In this document: piece by piece, positions 54,207 through 63,683 of the stretch
How the letters are laid out: each line of letters begins with the position of its first letter
Position numbering within the stretch: the stretch's first letter is position 1
Assembly: GCA_022845955.1 (NCBI GenBank)
Contig: AP025576.1
Coordinates: 4,712,001 to 4,776,000 of the forward strand
From: Lachnospiraceae bacterium
GTDB lineage: Bacteria > Bacillota > Clostridia > Lachnospirales > Lachnospiraceae
Reading direction: 5' to 3'
DNA length: 64,000 nucleotides
Notes under the pieces: model-generated
What the model saw: the letters and a program-made list of their open reading frames with translations, nothing else
Database searches by the model: none
Told to the model about the DNA's origin: nothing
Translations under genes and position numbers: made by a program

Positions 54207-55649
54207 TCATTTCCGCCTGCTCAAGAGACATATTGTTTCAATCCCCGTCGTCCACGGAAACTGATCTACCGCAACCACCTTCTCCACCACATACCCGTTA
54301 CCGAGCAGTACCTCCAAATCCCTAACCAGGCTGGTAGGCTTACAGGATATATACACCATCCTGTCCACCCCGTACGTAATAATCTTCTGAAGCGCCCTGG
54401 GATGAATGCCGTCCCTGGGTGGGTCGAGTATGATAAAGTCCGGCTTTTCCGCAATGTCGTCCAGAACCTTCAGCACGTCACCCGCAATAAACTCACAGTT
54501 GGAAAGCCCGTTCAGCCCGGCGTTCTTCTCCGCCGCTTCCACCGCTTCCTCCACGATCTCCACGCCTATCACCTTTCCTGCCACAGGCGCCATCAGCTGG
54601 GCGATGGTTCCGGTACCGCTGTACAGGTCATAGACCACACAGTCCTCTTTATCCAGCCTGCCGATATACTCCCGGGCCGTCTGGTACAGCACCTGTGCCC
54701 CATAGCTGTTCGTCTGGAAAAAAGAGAATACGGAAACCTTGAACTTCAGTCCCAGCAGCTCCTCATAAAAAAAGTCCTGCCCATACAGGATAGTAGTCCT
54801 GTCACTTTTCACCACATCCGCAACGGAATCATTTTCTATGTGGAGGATCCCCGCAATTTTCCCCTGCAGCGGAAGCGCCAGAAGCATGTCCCGGAAAGGG
54901 AGAAGATCCCTTTCCTCCTGTGTGGTTGTCACAAGAGCTATCAGGATTTCCCCCGTATGGGAAGCCTTCCTCACCAGCAAATGCCGCAGATACCCCACAT
55001 GGGTAAGGCGGTGGAAATAAGAAGCCTTTTGAGCCGTAAAAAAATCCAGCGTCCCCCGCAGTATCTGCCGGTAATCCCCATCCACGATGCGGCATTCCTT
55101 TACAGACACAATATCATAAAAACTCCCCCTCTTATGCATTCCCAAAGCCAGGGGGCCGTCTTTCACTTCATCGCCGAAGGAAAATTCCATTTTGTTCCGG
55201 TATCCCTGCTGTACGGGACTGGCTTTAATGGGTTCGAATTCCCAGGGCTGATCCTGGCCGCAAAGCACGCTGTCCAGCAGTTCTTTCACTTGTTTTTCCT
55301 TGAGACTGAGCTGTTTTTCATAAGGAAGGGACAGGTATGTACAGCCCCCGCAGGTTCCGAAGTGGGGGCAGGATGCCTGTACTTCATCAGGTGAAGGGGC
55401 AAGCACCTGCAGAACACGGCCTTCGCCTTTTCCTTTCCTGACCTTCGTTATCATAAGGGAAATCCGCTGTCCGGGCAGCCCGTTTTTAATTGTACAGTAT
55501 TCTTCCTGTTCCTCTGCCTGTATGCCTGCATCCGCTTCTTTGACCGGTATCCCCGGCTCCGCGCTTACAGGCGGAAGCAGCTTCACAATTCCTTTATTCG
55601 GAAACTTTACATCTATCACAATTCCTTCTCTGATCTGTCCTTTTTTCAT
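54207..55649 (-). CDS. rlmD: 23S rRNA (uracil-5-)-methyltransferase RlmD family
   Basis: A 480-residue RNA m5U methyltransferase. An N-terminal TRAM domain (with an Ala/Glu-rich insertion at about 25-50) is followed by the iron-sulfur cluster motif CPHFGTCGGC, the SAM motif YDLYSGTGTIAQL, and the catalytic Cys in VYISCKPTSLVRDL. These are family features of the RumA/RlmD type, which modifies U1939 (or U747) of 23S rRNA. The exact target is assigned by family. Confidence 0.92.
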   Translation of the reverse strand: MKKGQIREGIVIDVKFPNKGIVKLLPPVSAEPGIPVKEADAGIQAEEQEEYCTIKNGLPGQRISLMITKVRKGKGEGRVLQVLAPSPDEVQASCPHFGTCGGCTYLSLPYEKQLSLKEKQVKELLDSVLCGQDQPWEFEPIKASPVQQGYRNKMEFSFGDEVKDGPLALGMHKRGSFYDIVSVKECRIVDGDYRQILRGTLDFFTAQKASYFHRLTHVGYLRHLLVRKASHTGEILIALVTTTQEERDLLPFRDMLLALPLQGKIAGILHIENDSVADVVKSDRTTILYGQDFFYEELLGLKFKVSVFSFFQTNSYGAQVLYQTAREYIGRLDKEDCVVYDLYSGTGTIAQLMAPVAGKVIGVEIVEEAVEAAEKNAGLNGLSNCEFIAGDVLKVLDDIAEKPDFIILDPPRDGIHPRALQKIITYGVDRMVYISCKPTSLVRDLEVLLGNGYVVEKVVAVDQFPWTTGIETICLLSRRK

Positions 55650-55674
55650 ATCGCCCTCTCATCTGTGAAACCGG

Positions 55675-55701
55675 AAAAAACGGGATGCCTCAGCATCCCG
55701 T
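55675..55701 (-). terminator. Intrinsic terminator after the acidic-tailed membrane protein
   Basis: ACGGGATGC (55680-55688) and GCATCCCGT (55693-55701) form a perfect stem with a four-base loop, followed on the minus strand by six T. Confidence 0.85.
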
Positions 55702-55717
55702 CTCCTGTTGATACTTT

Positions 55718-56038
55718 TTATTCTTCACTTGTTTCATCATCGGATGACTCATCATCATCGGATGCCTTGGCTGTATCTTCTGTTGTATCGGCGCCTTCTT
55801 CCTCTTCATCTTCAAAGAATTCATCGTCGAAATCATCATCGAAATCGTCATCAAAATCTTCCAGATAGTCAGGCGTAAGATAACGGTACACCGCATAAGC
55901 AATTCCTGCTACTGCTGCAATTGCACCGATTATTGCAAGAATCCAGAGTACTGTATTTCCGTTGTCTTTCTTTTCTTCTTTTTTGCCAAGGAGTTCGTTT
56001 ACTTTCATCATTTCCAATACCTCATCCAGCTTTCCCAT
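55718..56038 (-). CDS. Small single-pass membrane protein with acidic tail
   Basis: A 106-residue protein: a cytoplasmic N-terminal helix (MGKLDEVLEMMKVNELLGKK), one membrane segment at about 29-51 (VLWILAIIGAIAAVAGIAYA), and an extreme acidic tail with DFDDDFDDDFDDEFFEDEEE, repeating DFDD. It resembles DUF4366-like small proteins common in Lachnospiraceae, of unknown function. Start at 56038 follows AAGGA; an in-frame ATG three codons earlier is possible. It has its own terminator. Confidence 0.75.
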   Translation of the reverse strand: MGKLDEVLEMMKVNELLGKKEEKKDNGNTVLWILAIIGAIAAVAGIAYAVYRYLTPDYLEDFDDDFDDDFDDEFFEDEEEEGADTTEDTAKASDDDESSDDETSEE

Positions 56039-56172
56039 GCAAACCATCCTTTCTTCCCTGCTACTAGTATGCTTAAATACTGTACTTATCATACCACTTT
56101 TTACAAAGCTTTACTATAAATTTTTCATGAAATTACTATGAATTTACAATTCAGGAAATAACCTCCAGCCGT

Positions 56173-58509
56173 TTATATTTTTTTTAATTTTGCAAAAGCC
56201 GCGTACATGATCTTCTGTCCGGCACTATCAAAATCAACGGTAACCTGATAATCCCTGGGACCGTCCACGATACGCAGGACGGCGCCTTCCCCGTATTTTA
56301 TATGGCGGACTCTGTCTCCGACGCCGTATTCCAGACTCGCCTGTTTGGCACCGGTTCCTTTATTCAAGCCGTCCACACCGGACAGGCTTCCCAGTCCCTG
56401 GGCGATGAATGGCTTATTTTCCGGTGCCGTTCTCTTTGGCTTCACCACGGCTTTCGGCCTCCAGTCTCCTGACTGGGTTCCTCCGCCATAGTTCCCCCCG
56501 TAAGGGGCGGACTGGAATCTTGCCTTGCTTTCAGGCGTTTCCCTGAAGTCCTCAAAATCCACTTTCTTTTTGAATACGGGCGGCTTATTGTCCAGCAGTC
56601 CATCCGGTACTTCCCGCACGAAACGGCTCACCGGATTATACTGGGTCTCTCCGCGCAGCATGCGCTGCCTTGCACAGGTTATGGTAAGATCCTCTTTTGC
56701 CCGGGTTATTCCCACATAAGCAAGCCTTCTCTCCTCTTCCACCGCGGAAGGGTCATCGGAGGTAATGGTCATATAGCTGGGAAACACGCCATCCTCCATA
56801 CCTGCCAGGTATACGTGGGGGAATTCCAGCCCTTTTGCTGAATGTATGGTCATGAGCAGCACCCGGTTATCTTCCGCATCTACGCCGTCAATATCGGCAA
56901 CCAGAGCAACCTCTTCCAGAAATTCACTGAGCGTCGGTTCCTCGTGGCTGCTTTCATACGCCACGACCTTACTCACCAGTTCATCAATATTCCGGATCCG
57001 GTCCTCGGCATCCTCATCATCAGATTCCTCCAGTTCCTTCACATATCCGGTCGTCTCCATCACATCATTTATCAGTTCTTCCAGACTGTAATATTCCAGC
57101 TTGCTTCGAAAGGTCTGAATCATAGTCACAAAAGGCTTAAGCTTTACGGCACTTTTTCCGATGCTCATTATCTGGTCGGCTTCCCGAAGGGCATCATAAA
57201 AACTGATTCCCCTGGCATCGGCATACTCCTGTACCCGGAGGATGGTGGTAGCACCGATTCCCCTTCTGGGCACATTTATGATGCGTCTTACCGCCAGATC
57301 ATCCCTGCCGTTATCAATGGTTTTCAGATAAGCCAGTATATCCTTGATTTCGCGGCGGGCATAAAAATTCACACCTCCCACCACATCATAAGGTATGCCT
57401 TCCATAATAAAGCGTTCCTCCAGAATACGGGACTGGGCGTTGGTACGGTATAAAACCGCGCAGTCCCTGTATTCGGCTTTGCCGTATTTTTTCTTCTTCC
57501 CGATCTCGTCTGCAATGAATTCGGACTCTTCATAGGCCGTATCAAACTGGCGGAAATGGATCAGTTCTCCTTCTCCCTTTTCGGTCCACAGGGCTTTTTC
57601 CTTACGCTCTACGTTATTGCGGATTACGGTATTGGCGGCATCCAGGATATTCTGGGTGGAACGGTAGTTCTGCTCCAGCTTGATGACCTGCGCTTCCGGA
57701 AATACTTTTTCAAAATCCAGGATGTTGCTGATGTTGGCTCCCCGGAATTTATAAATAGACTGATCGTCGTCCCCGACCACACAAAGATTCCTGTATTTGC
57801 CTGCCAGCAGGCGCACCAGCTCAAACTGGGCGGTGTTGGTATCCTGGTACTCGTCCACCATAATGAACCGGAACCGTTCCTGGTAATAATCCAGCACATC
57901 CGGACAGCTGCGGAACAGCTCCACAGTCATTCCGATCAGATCGTCAAAATCTAGCGCGTTATTCTTGCGCAGAACCGCCTGATACTCCTTATAGACGGAA
58001 GCCACCTTCTGCCTGCCGTAATCCCCCATGGCCTTCAGTTCAAACTCCGCGGGGGAAATCAAATCGTTTTTGGCCGAAGAAACCGCAGAAAGCAAGGCGC
58101 GTTCCTTATATTGCTTGGTATCAATTTCCAGACGTTTACACACATCCTTCATAATATTTTTGGAATCATCGGAATCATAAATAGTAAAATTATTACCGAA
58201 TCCCAGCCTTTCTATGTACCTGCGCAGAATCCGCACACAGGTGGAGTGAAAGGTGGACACCCATATGCTCTCCGAACCGAAGCCGACGATATCATCCACT
58301 CTTTCCCGCATTTCTCCCGCCGCCTTATTGGTAAAGGTTATGGCCAGGATATTCCAGGGGTTTACACTTTTCTGTTCTATCAGGTAAGCGATCCGGTGGG
58401 TCAGCACACGGGTCTTGCCGCTTCCCGCGCCGGCAAGGATCAGCACAGGGCCATCCGTATGGAACACAGCTTCCTGCTGCCTGTCATTCAAGGTATCATA
58501 AATGCTCAT
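56173..58509 (-). CDS. pcrA: ATP-dependent DNA helicase PcrA/UvrD
   Basis: A 778-residue superfamily 1A helicase. Walker A ILAGAGSGKTRVLTHRIAYL, motif Ia LAITFTNKAAGEMR, motif II VDEYQDTN, motif III DDDQSIYKFRG, and motif VI YVGITRAKEDL are all present. The C-terminal Tudor-like domain ends in VGDRVRHIKYGEGAVLRI. PcrA removes RecA and transcription complexes from DNA and acts in nucleotide excision repair. Length and motif order are as usual for Firmicutes. Confidence 0.97.
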   Translation of the reverse strand: MSIYDTLNDRQQEAVFHTDGPVLILAGAGSGKTRVLTHRIAYLIEQKSVNPWNILAITFTNKAAGEMRERVDDIVGFGSESIWVSTFHSTCVRILRRYIERLGFGNNFTIYDSDDSKNIMKDVCKRLEIDTKQYKERALLSAVSSAKNDLISPAEFELKAMGDYGRQKVASVYKEYQAVLRKNNALDFDDLIGMTVELFRSCPDVLDYYQERFRFIMVDEYQDTNTAQFELVRLLAGKYRNLCVVGDDDQSIYKFRGANISNILDFEKVFPEAQVIKLEQNYRSTQNILDAANTVIRNNVERKEKALWTEKGEGELIHFRQFDTAYEESEFIADEIGKKKKYGKAEYRDCAVLYRTNAQSRILEERFIMEGIPYDVVGGVNFYARREIKDILAYLKTIDNGRDDLAVRRIINVPRRGIGATTILRVQEYADARGISFYDALREADQIMSIGKSAVKLKPFVTMIQTFRSKLEYYSLEELINDVMETTGYVKELEESDDEDAEDRIRNIDELVSKVVAYESSHEEPTLSEFLEEVALVADIDGVDAEDNRVLLMTIHSAKGLEFPHVYLAGMEDGVFPSYMTITSDDPSAVEEERRLAYVGITRAKEDLTITCARQRMLRGETQYNPVSRFVREVPDGLLDNKPPVFKKKVDFEDFRETPESKARFQSAPYGGNYGGGTQSGDWRPKAVVKPKRTAPENKPFIAQGLGSLSGVDGLNKGTGAKQASLEYGVGDRVRHIKYGEGAVLRIVDGPRDYQVTVDFDSAGQKIMYAAFAKLKKI

Positions 58510-58630
58510 TTTCCTTCTCCAATCTCAGTACTTCCGTAAACTCATGTCCTTTATTATATAGGAACATGCATTCGATGTCGATAGAAAAAAAGAAAAAGTG
58601 TCAGGGCAGGCTGAACGGTAACGTACGAAA

Positions 58631-59236
58631 TCAGTAGACCAGGGCGAGAGCTCCGAAATTGGTGGCAGCTACCGTCACGGTTCTGGGATCCACGTCCAGA
58701 TCAGAGAGGACTTCTATATTTCCGTCTGCAATACTGATTACCTGGAAATTATTCCAGGCCTGGAACTGGTCGGGCACGCCGATGGTGAGTACCACAGGGG
58801 CCTGGGTGCGGTTTACGACAGTGGTTTTTCCTGCTGTGGTCCGGGTGAGCTGGATATCAAGCAAGGCCAAAAGGCTCCTGCCGTTCAGAGCCGCCGTAGT
58901 GAGAACGGCCTGTTTGGCCTGGGGGCCGGTTTTTCCTTCCGTAACGCTAAAATATACGGAGGCGCCTCCTTTTATCTGTGCATCTGTGAGGCCTGCCGCG
59001 GTTTTTACCATACCCTCGGGGGAAAGGACGATGAGTCCCTTTACGGTATCCGCATAAAAATAGGTGGGTATGGTGGAATTCAGCTTGGTGCCTGTGCTCA
59101 TCTGCACAACATTGGGCTTTGTGGGAGCCGGTGCATTCCCGCTGGCAGAATCGGAGGCACCTGCCGTTATGGGAATAATGACGGTCAGCAGCACGGCGGC
59201 TGCCAGGTATGTTATCCATTTCCTTGTTTTATTCAT
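58631..59236 (-). CDS. Exported protein of unknown function
   Basis: A 201-residue protein with a Sec signal peptide (WITYLAAAVLLTVIIPITAG, cleavage likely near ITAGA-S). The mature protein is rich in Thr, Val and Ala, with alternating short beta-type stretches (ADTVKGLIVLSPEGMVKTAA), probably an immunoglobulin-like or similar fold. No family was recognised. The start at 59236 follows GGAGG by ten bases; an extension to 59269 lacks a site. It sits between pcrA and the ligase-like gene on the same strand. Confidence 0.78.
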   Translation of the reverse strand: MNKTRKWITYLAAAVLLTVIIPITAGASDSASGNAPAPTKPNVVQMSTGTKLNSTIPTYFYADTVKGLIVLSPEGMVKTAAGLTDAQIKGGASVYFSVTEGKTGPQAKQAVLTTAALNGRSLLALLDIQLTRTTAGKTTVVNRTQAPVVLTIGVPDQFQAWNNFQVISIADGNIEVLSDLDVDPRTVTVAATNFGALALVY

Positions 59237-59357
59237 AATATCTCTTCCTCCTTTTTGGCATGGGTTCACACAAGGTTACTTTATTTTAATTTTACCTGAT
59301 CCGCTGTCTATATACAAGCCTCCGCCGAATAGGGGGTGAAGATAAAAAAGATTGGCT

Positions 59358-60938
59358 TCACCCGGAATAGCTGCGGGAAAGGCTTTGGGAAAGCCCCAGC
59401 GCCAGGAACAGGAGAGGCGTGCTGGTTATCTGCTGGAAGCTGACCATGTTATGCACCGTATAGGTAAGAAGGACGGCAGCGCCCACAAGAGCAGGAAGGC
59501 TGCTTTTTCGGAAAAGGCGCAGGAGAATCGTGATCAGAAACCCCACATAGGCCAGCAGTCCTGCTGCCCCGGTATTCATGAGGATCGTCATCCATTCATT
59601 ATGGCAGTTAGTCAATACCGCATCCCGGTAGGTTACCGCCAGAAGCGGGCGGCTTCCCTGTTCCGTGTACAAAAAAGCGTTCAGACAGTCCGGCCCCACA
59701 CCGAACAGTTTGCGCATCAGAGGCTCCCGGCTCCAGATATCCAGACATTCCCCCCAGATTCCGCCTCTGCCGTTGCCCCATTGTGCATCCGGTATGAAAA
59801 AGGCGGGCAGACGTTCCTTCAGGACGGCCGGCCCCCAAATCCCCGCCGCCAGAAGCAAGGCCGCCCCTGCCACCAGCAAAAGCAGGAATACGGCAAATCC
59901 CTTTTTCATCCCTGCAAGCTGCCTGCGGCATAGTTCCGGATCCCCTTTGCTTCTCCGGTATTTCCAGAATGCCCTGCCGCCTGCCGCTGCCAGAAATACC
60001 GGCGCTGCCGTTTTGACCGAAAGGATTGCCAGACTTTTGCTTTCATACAGGATTCGCTGGGGAAAGCAGTCCCGGAGCAGCCCGCCGGCCAGCCAGGCCC
60101 CCGCTGCCGTTACCAGAACATCCCAGAAGGCGTCCATCCCTTCAGCGTCCCGGCAGGATAGCCGGAATAAAATACAAAGAACGGTCCCGGATACCAGAAG
60201 GCCGCTGTCGCTTCCCTGTAGTGCCGTACAGAGAAAGGCCGCTGTGGTAAACAGGCCTGCCGCAGCAGCCTTCCCGGCCTGTCCGCGATCCGTATCCCTT
60301 CTGCTTCCCCAAAACAGAACGGTTCCCGCAGGCAGCATAACGGAAAGATAACCGCACAGCCAGTTCACGTTCCCAATTGTGGAGAGGGTTCCTTCCGTCC
60401 GTCCCGGTAAAGCGGCCGGCCATATGCCGAACCGGTTCAGTACCGCAACCGCGCAGATAAACCCGCCCACTGCCAGGATAACAGCCACAGCCTCTTTTTC
60501 CGCCTTCCACACATAGGCATAATAAAAATACAGGAGCAGAAAGCTAAGCTGGGAAAAAAGTCCCATATACCAGCCCTCCGCTCCGAACAGCCCATCCTTT
60601 TTATAGGGGGAAAGAAAAAAGGATAGAAGGTTGCATAAGCCGTACCCGGACAGAAAAATCTCCGGGAGCAGGAAAGCTATCCCTTTCCGCACCGCCTCTT
60701 CCTGCCGCCTTCCCCTCTGTTTTATCCGGCTTATCCCTTTCCCCGCACATACGGAAAACAAGACCGGCAGGACAAAAAAGCCTGTATTCCGGTAAAGCAT
60801 GAATTTCCCCGTACTGAGTCCGTAATATCCATTCCGCATATATAAAGGCACCATGCAGGCCACCATGAATAAATAAATGGCAGCTACAGCATGGAGTCCT
60901 GCTTTTTCCTGTCCTTTATCCGCTGTACGTATCCCCAT
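59358..60938 (-). CDS. O-antigen ligase/Wzy-like membrane protein
   Basis: A 526-residue membrane protein with about twelve hydrophobic segments. The large extracytoplasmic loop before residue 440 contains LFGVGPDCLNAF and TNCHNEWMTILMNTGAAGLL, which match the ligase/polymerase signature (H-N-E-x-L). Such proteins join or polymerise glycans at the outer face of the membrane. No other polysaccharide genes are nearby. A short frame at 60884-61162 overlaps its start and is not accepted as a gene. Confidence 0.82.
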   Translation of the reverse strand: MGIRTADKGQEKAGLHAVAAIYLFMVACMVPLYMRNGYYGLSTGKFMLYRNTGFFVLPVLFSVCAGKGISRIKQRGRRQEEAVRKGIAFLLPEIFLSGYGLCNLLSFFLSPYKKDGLFGAEGWYMGLFSQLSFLLLYFYYAYVWKAEKEAVAVILAVGGFICAVAVLNRFGIWPAALPGRTEGTLSTIGNVNWLCGYLSVMLPAGTVLFWGSRRDTDRGQAGKAAAAGLFTTAAFLCTALQGSDSGLLVSGTVLCILFRLSCRDAEGMDAFWDVLVTAAGAWLAGGLLRDCFPQRILYESKSLAILSVKTAAPVFLAAAGGRAFWKYRRSKGDPELCRRQLAGMKKGFAVFLLLLVAGAALLLAAGIWGPAVLKERLPAFFIPDAQWGNGRGGIWGECLDIWSREPLMRKLFGVGPDCLNAFLYTEQGSRPLLAVTYRDAVLTNCHNEWMTILMNTGAAGLLAYVGFLITILLRLFRKSSLPALVGAAVLLTYTVHNMVSFQQITSTPLLFLALGLSQSLSRSYSG

Positions 60939-61449
60939 GCAATCCCTTTTTTCTCCGTCAGGTTAAAACTGCGCAGCCGCCCGGTAAGGCTCTGCTGCCT
61001 GGTCAGCCTTTCTTCCTGCTGATTTGGTTTTAATGCTCTCCAGATCCTCCTCACTTTCCGCATTGAATATCCGTATCCTATCATCAACCGGTCCGTTTCC
61101 TGTGAGTTTCTTTTGCGCCTCAAGCGTATGGATTTCCAATTACACGCTCCCTTCCAATACAAAAAGAAGGCGCAGCATCACCATCTACGTTTATTATACC
61201 CTCCCTATGTGTATCTCTCAATCTTTTTTTCTGTTGATTGACGCTTCCGGCGGACTGCCGGACGGAATGCCCTGCGGCATGAAAATAGAATAAAATAAGA
61301 ACCGGTGAAAAATGGAGGATAAAACAGGTTGAGCAGACAGCATGTACGGATCTGCGGGCCATCACGATTTACCAGGGAACATTTCGTAAAAACGGCACAT
61401 TCCGGGCCGTCTTTTCATAGAATATATCATCAAGCCTATGGAGGGATTT
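60939..61449. other. Intergenic region without a convincing gene
   Basis: About 500 bases between divergent genes. The minus strand has an open frame of 92 codons (60884-61162), but it has only a TTG start, lacks a ribosome site and overlaps the ligase-like gene. No repeats or RNA genes were recognised. Confidence 0.5.
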
Positions 61450-62469
61450 ATGAAAAAAAGAATTCTCGCATTTACATTAGTGCTTGCCATGGCCCTTTTC
61501 TGCTTTGCGGGCTGCGGCAAAAAACAGGAAGCCGTAAAGGATACCCCGGATAAAACAATGATCGACGTAACATTGAATGAGGTTGCTCATTCGATTTTTT
61601 ATGCGCCGATGTACGTAGCTATCGAAGAAGGGTATTTTGCGGAGGAAGGCATTAATCTTACGCTGGTTACCGGCTTCGGAGCCGATAAAACCATGACCGC
61701 CGTACTTACCGACGAAGCCGATATCGGCTTTATGGGCTCTGAAGCTTCCATTTATACCTATTTGGGCGGCACGGAGGATTATGTTGTAAACTTCGCACAG
61801 CTGACCCAGAGAGCCGGGAATTTCTTAGTGGCCAGGGAACCTATCGGTAATTTCTCCTGGGATATGCTCAAGAACTGTACGGTTCTTGGAGGAAGGGCCG
61901 GCGGGATGCCCGAGATGGTCTTCGAGTATATTTTGAGAAAGAACGGCATCGATCCGAAAGCGGATCTGAGCATCGACCAGAGTATAGACTTCGGTTCCAC
62001 CGCAGCGGCCTTTTCCGGCGGGCAGGGAGATTTCACCGTTGAATTCGAACCCCATGCCACCGCCCTGGAGCAAAAAGGAGACGGTTATGTAGTTGCCTCT
62101 CTCGGCGAGGATTCCGGTTATGTCCCCTACACCGCTTTTTCTGCAAAGAAAAGCTATCTTGAGGCGCATCCTGATGTAATTCAGGCTTTCACCAACGCCC
62201 TTCAGAAAGGTATGGACTATGTGCAGTCCCATACCCCTGAAGAAATCGCCGCCGTTATTCAGCCCCAGTTCGAAGAAACGGAAAAAGAAACCCTTACCAC
62301 TATCGTCACCAGGTATTATGATCAGGCATCCTGGAAGGATAATCTTGTATTTGACGAAGACGCCTTCACCCTTCTCCAGAATATTCTGGAAGAATCCGGC
62401 GAACTGGCCCAGCGGGTTCCTTATGCAGATCTGGTTAATACGGATTACGCAAAGAACGCAGCCAAATAG
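61450..62469 (+). CDS. ABC transporter substrate-binding lipoprotein, NMT1/SsuA type
   Basis: A 339-residue lipoprotein with lipobox FAGC (Cys22). The mature part begins IDVTLNEVAHSIFYAPMYVA followed by IEEGYFAEEGINLTLV, the standard opening of NMT1/THI5-like proteins that bind sulfonates, nitrate or pyrimidine precursors. No permease or ATPase gene is present, and a strong terminator follows, so it is an orphan component. Start at 61450 follows GGAGGG. Confidence 0.9.
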   Translation: MKKRILAFTLVLAMALFCFAGCGKKQEAVKDTPDKTMIDVTLNEVAHSIFYAPMYVAIEEGYFAEEGINLTLVTGFGADKTMTAVLTDEADIGFMGSEASIYTYLGGTEDYVVNFAQLTQRAGNFLVAREPIGNFSWDMLKNCTVLGGRAGGMPEMVFEYILRKNGIDPKADLSIDQSIDFGSTAAAFSGGQGDFTVEFEPHATALEQKGDGYVVASLGEDSGYVPYTAFSAKKSYLEAHPDVIQAFTNALQKGMDYVQSHTPEEIAAVIQPQFEETEKETLTTIVTRYYDQASWKDNLVFDEDAFTLLQNILEESGELAQRVPYADLVNTDYAKNAAK

Positions 62470-62500
62470 CACGGGATGATCCTCTCCCCCGGCACACTCC

Positions 62501-62543
62501 AAAAAGAAGGTCCCGCTCTCCCCGGCGGAACCTTCTTTTTTCG
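62501..62543 (+). terminator. Intrinsic terminator after the NMT1-type gene
   Basis: AAGAAGGT-C-CCGC pairs with GCGG-A-ACCTTCTT, followed by six T on the plus strand; the single mismatch is in the middle of a 13-bp stem. Confidence 0.9.
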
Positions 62544-62569
62544 TAAAAGCTGGTTTCCTTTTTCCTTTC

Positions 62570-62847
62570 CTACAGCGTATCGTCCCACAGCACCTCCGCC
62601 ATATTACACCGCAGGATTTTTCTGTCTCCCGGATAATAAGCCAGCCACACTGCCGCAGACACAGCCTTTGAATATGCCCGCCGGAACCGCCGGCATCTTT
62701 GCCAGATACTCCGAAAACAGGCTTTTGCCGACGCTGATACAGAAAGCCACAAAAGGGATAGGCTTGCTATAAAAGAGCATCAAGTTTACTGAACGCCTTA
62801 AGCTTCTCTGCACACGTCTCCATATCTAACCTTTTTGCATCTGGCAT
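62570..62847 (-). pseudogene. Frameshifted small gene divergent from the Xre repressor
   Basis: An ATG at 62847 with GGGAGGTGA upstream opens MPDAKRLDMETCAEKLKAFS but stops after 26 codons at 62767. The other minus frames continue with FYSKPIPFVAFCISVGKSLF and then YYPGDRKILRCNMAEVLWDD, ending at 62570. Protein-like sequence in successive frames suggests a gene of about 92 codons with two frameshifts, the first in a run of T near 62772. The family was not recognised. Confidence 0.45.
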
Positions 62848-62866
62848 CTATTCACCTCCCTTTTAT

Positions 62867-62960
62867 AGAAATCATTTCTTATTTATATATAATTCAAGCA
62901 ACTATTTCTATTATGTCAATATATTTTTTCTCTTTCTATTGACTTATTTAGAAATGATTG
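62867..62960. promoter_or_regulatory. Two AGAAATnATTTCT-like operators
   Basis: A perfect AGAAATCATTTCT (62867-62879) lies directly in front of the frameshifted gene's ribosome site, and AGAAATGATTGCT (starting at 62950) lies close to the Xre gene start. These flank the divergent promoter region and are probable sites for the Xre repressor. Confidence 0.55.
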
Positions 62961-62990
62961 CTACTCTTCTAATTAAGGAGGTGATATAAT

Positions 62991-63398
62991 TTGACGCTTA
63001 ATGATAAAATTAAAAAAATAAGAAAACATATGAATCTTTCTCAGACAGAATTTGCAAATAAACTAGGAATGAGCCAACGTAACATAAGTTACCTTGAAGC
63101 AGAAGGTTCTACTATAACAGAACAGAATATTAAATTGATATGTAGTGTATTAAATATTGATGAAGATTGGTTCAGGAACGGTGAAGATACAAATGAAATA
63201 GTTTTTGCCGATGAATTTGAAGAAGATGAGTATACAAAATATGCAGCAGAACTAGGTATGGGAGAGAATGAATCATTCAAAAGAGCTGTTATTGAATATG
63301 GAAAACTGGATCCTGTTTCCAGAAAAGTTATAGATAATTTTTTCACGAATATTTTTGATAAAAAAAGGAGCAGCAATGATAACTCTTTCTGTTCATAG
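62991..63398 (+). CDS. Xre family HTH repressor with TTG start
   Basis: A 135-residue phage-type repressor. Residues 1-60 are the HTH_3 domain (MNLSQTEFANKLGMSQRNIS), followed by an acidic linker (DEFEEDEY) and a short helical C-terminus. The start is TTG at 62991, placed eight bases after an exceptionally complete AAGGAGGTGAT. It is probably an element-borne regulator. A very short frame (63376-63432) overlaps its 3' end. Confidence 0.88.
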   Translation: MTLNDKIKKIRKHMNLSQTEFANKLGMSQRNISYLEAEGSTITEQNIKLICSVLNIDEDWFRNGEDTNEIVFADEFEEDEYTKYAAELGMGENESFKRAVIEYGKLDPVSRKVIDNFFTNIFDKKRSSNDNSFCS

Positions 63399-63432
63399 TT
63401 TCAAGGCAGTTTCGAATAAATGTTTGTTTTAA
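63376..63432 (+). CDS. Short overlapping ORF after the Xre gene
   Basis: ATG at 63376 behind AAAAGGAGCAGC opens an 18-codon frame (MITLSVHSFKAVSNKCLF). The strong site and the overlap with the repressor stop are typical for a second gene of a repressor pair, such as an ImmA/IrrE-type peptidase, but only a stump remains. It may be a remnant or nothing. Confidence 0.25.
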   Translation: MITLSVHSFKAVSNKCLF

Positions 63433-63683
63433 GTAATTTACCAACATTCGGTAATTTGTCTACAACATAATTATAGTATATTTTTAACAATATTGTTTGG
63501 CAAAATACGGTCATAACATTTTTTATGAACTTTTTAAACTAAATAATGTATTGTTTATATATATTTCATAACATATTGGTAGTTTATGTTTTTTTTGTCC
63601 CTGAACGGCTTGACTTTTTCCTTAAGATGAAATTGAATTTCCAAAACTTTGTTACTTTTGGCAATAAGAAAGGATGTGATAAT
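63433..63683. other. AT-rich intergenic region
   Basis: About 250 bases of AT-rich sequence with several runs of T and A. No gene, repeat or clear promoter was identified. Confidence 0.4.

Noticed and set aside
54195-55394. 399-codon open frame on the plus strand
   Set aside because: Antisense to rlmD; His/Pro-rich composition typical of a shadow frame.
60884-61162. 92-codon minus-strand frame before the ligase-like gene
   Set aside because: TTG start without ribosome site, overlap with the ligase-like gene and a very basic composition without family resemblance.
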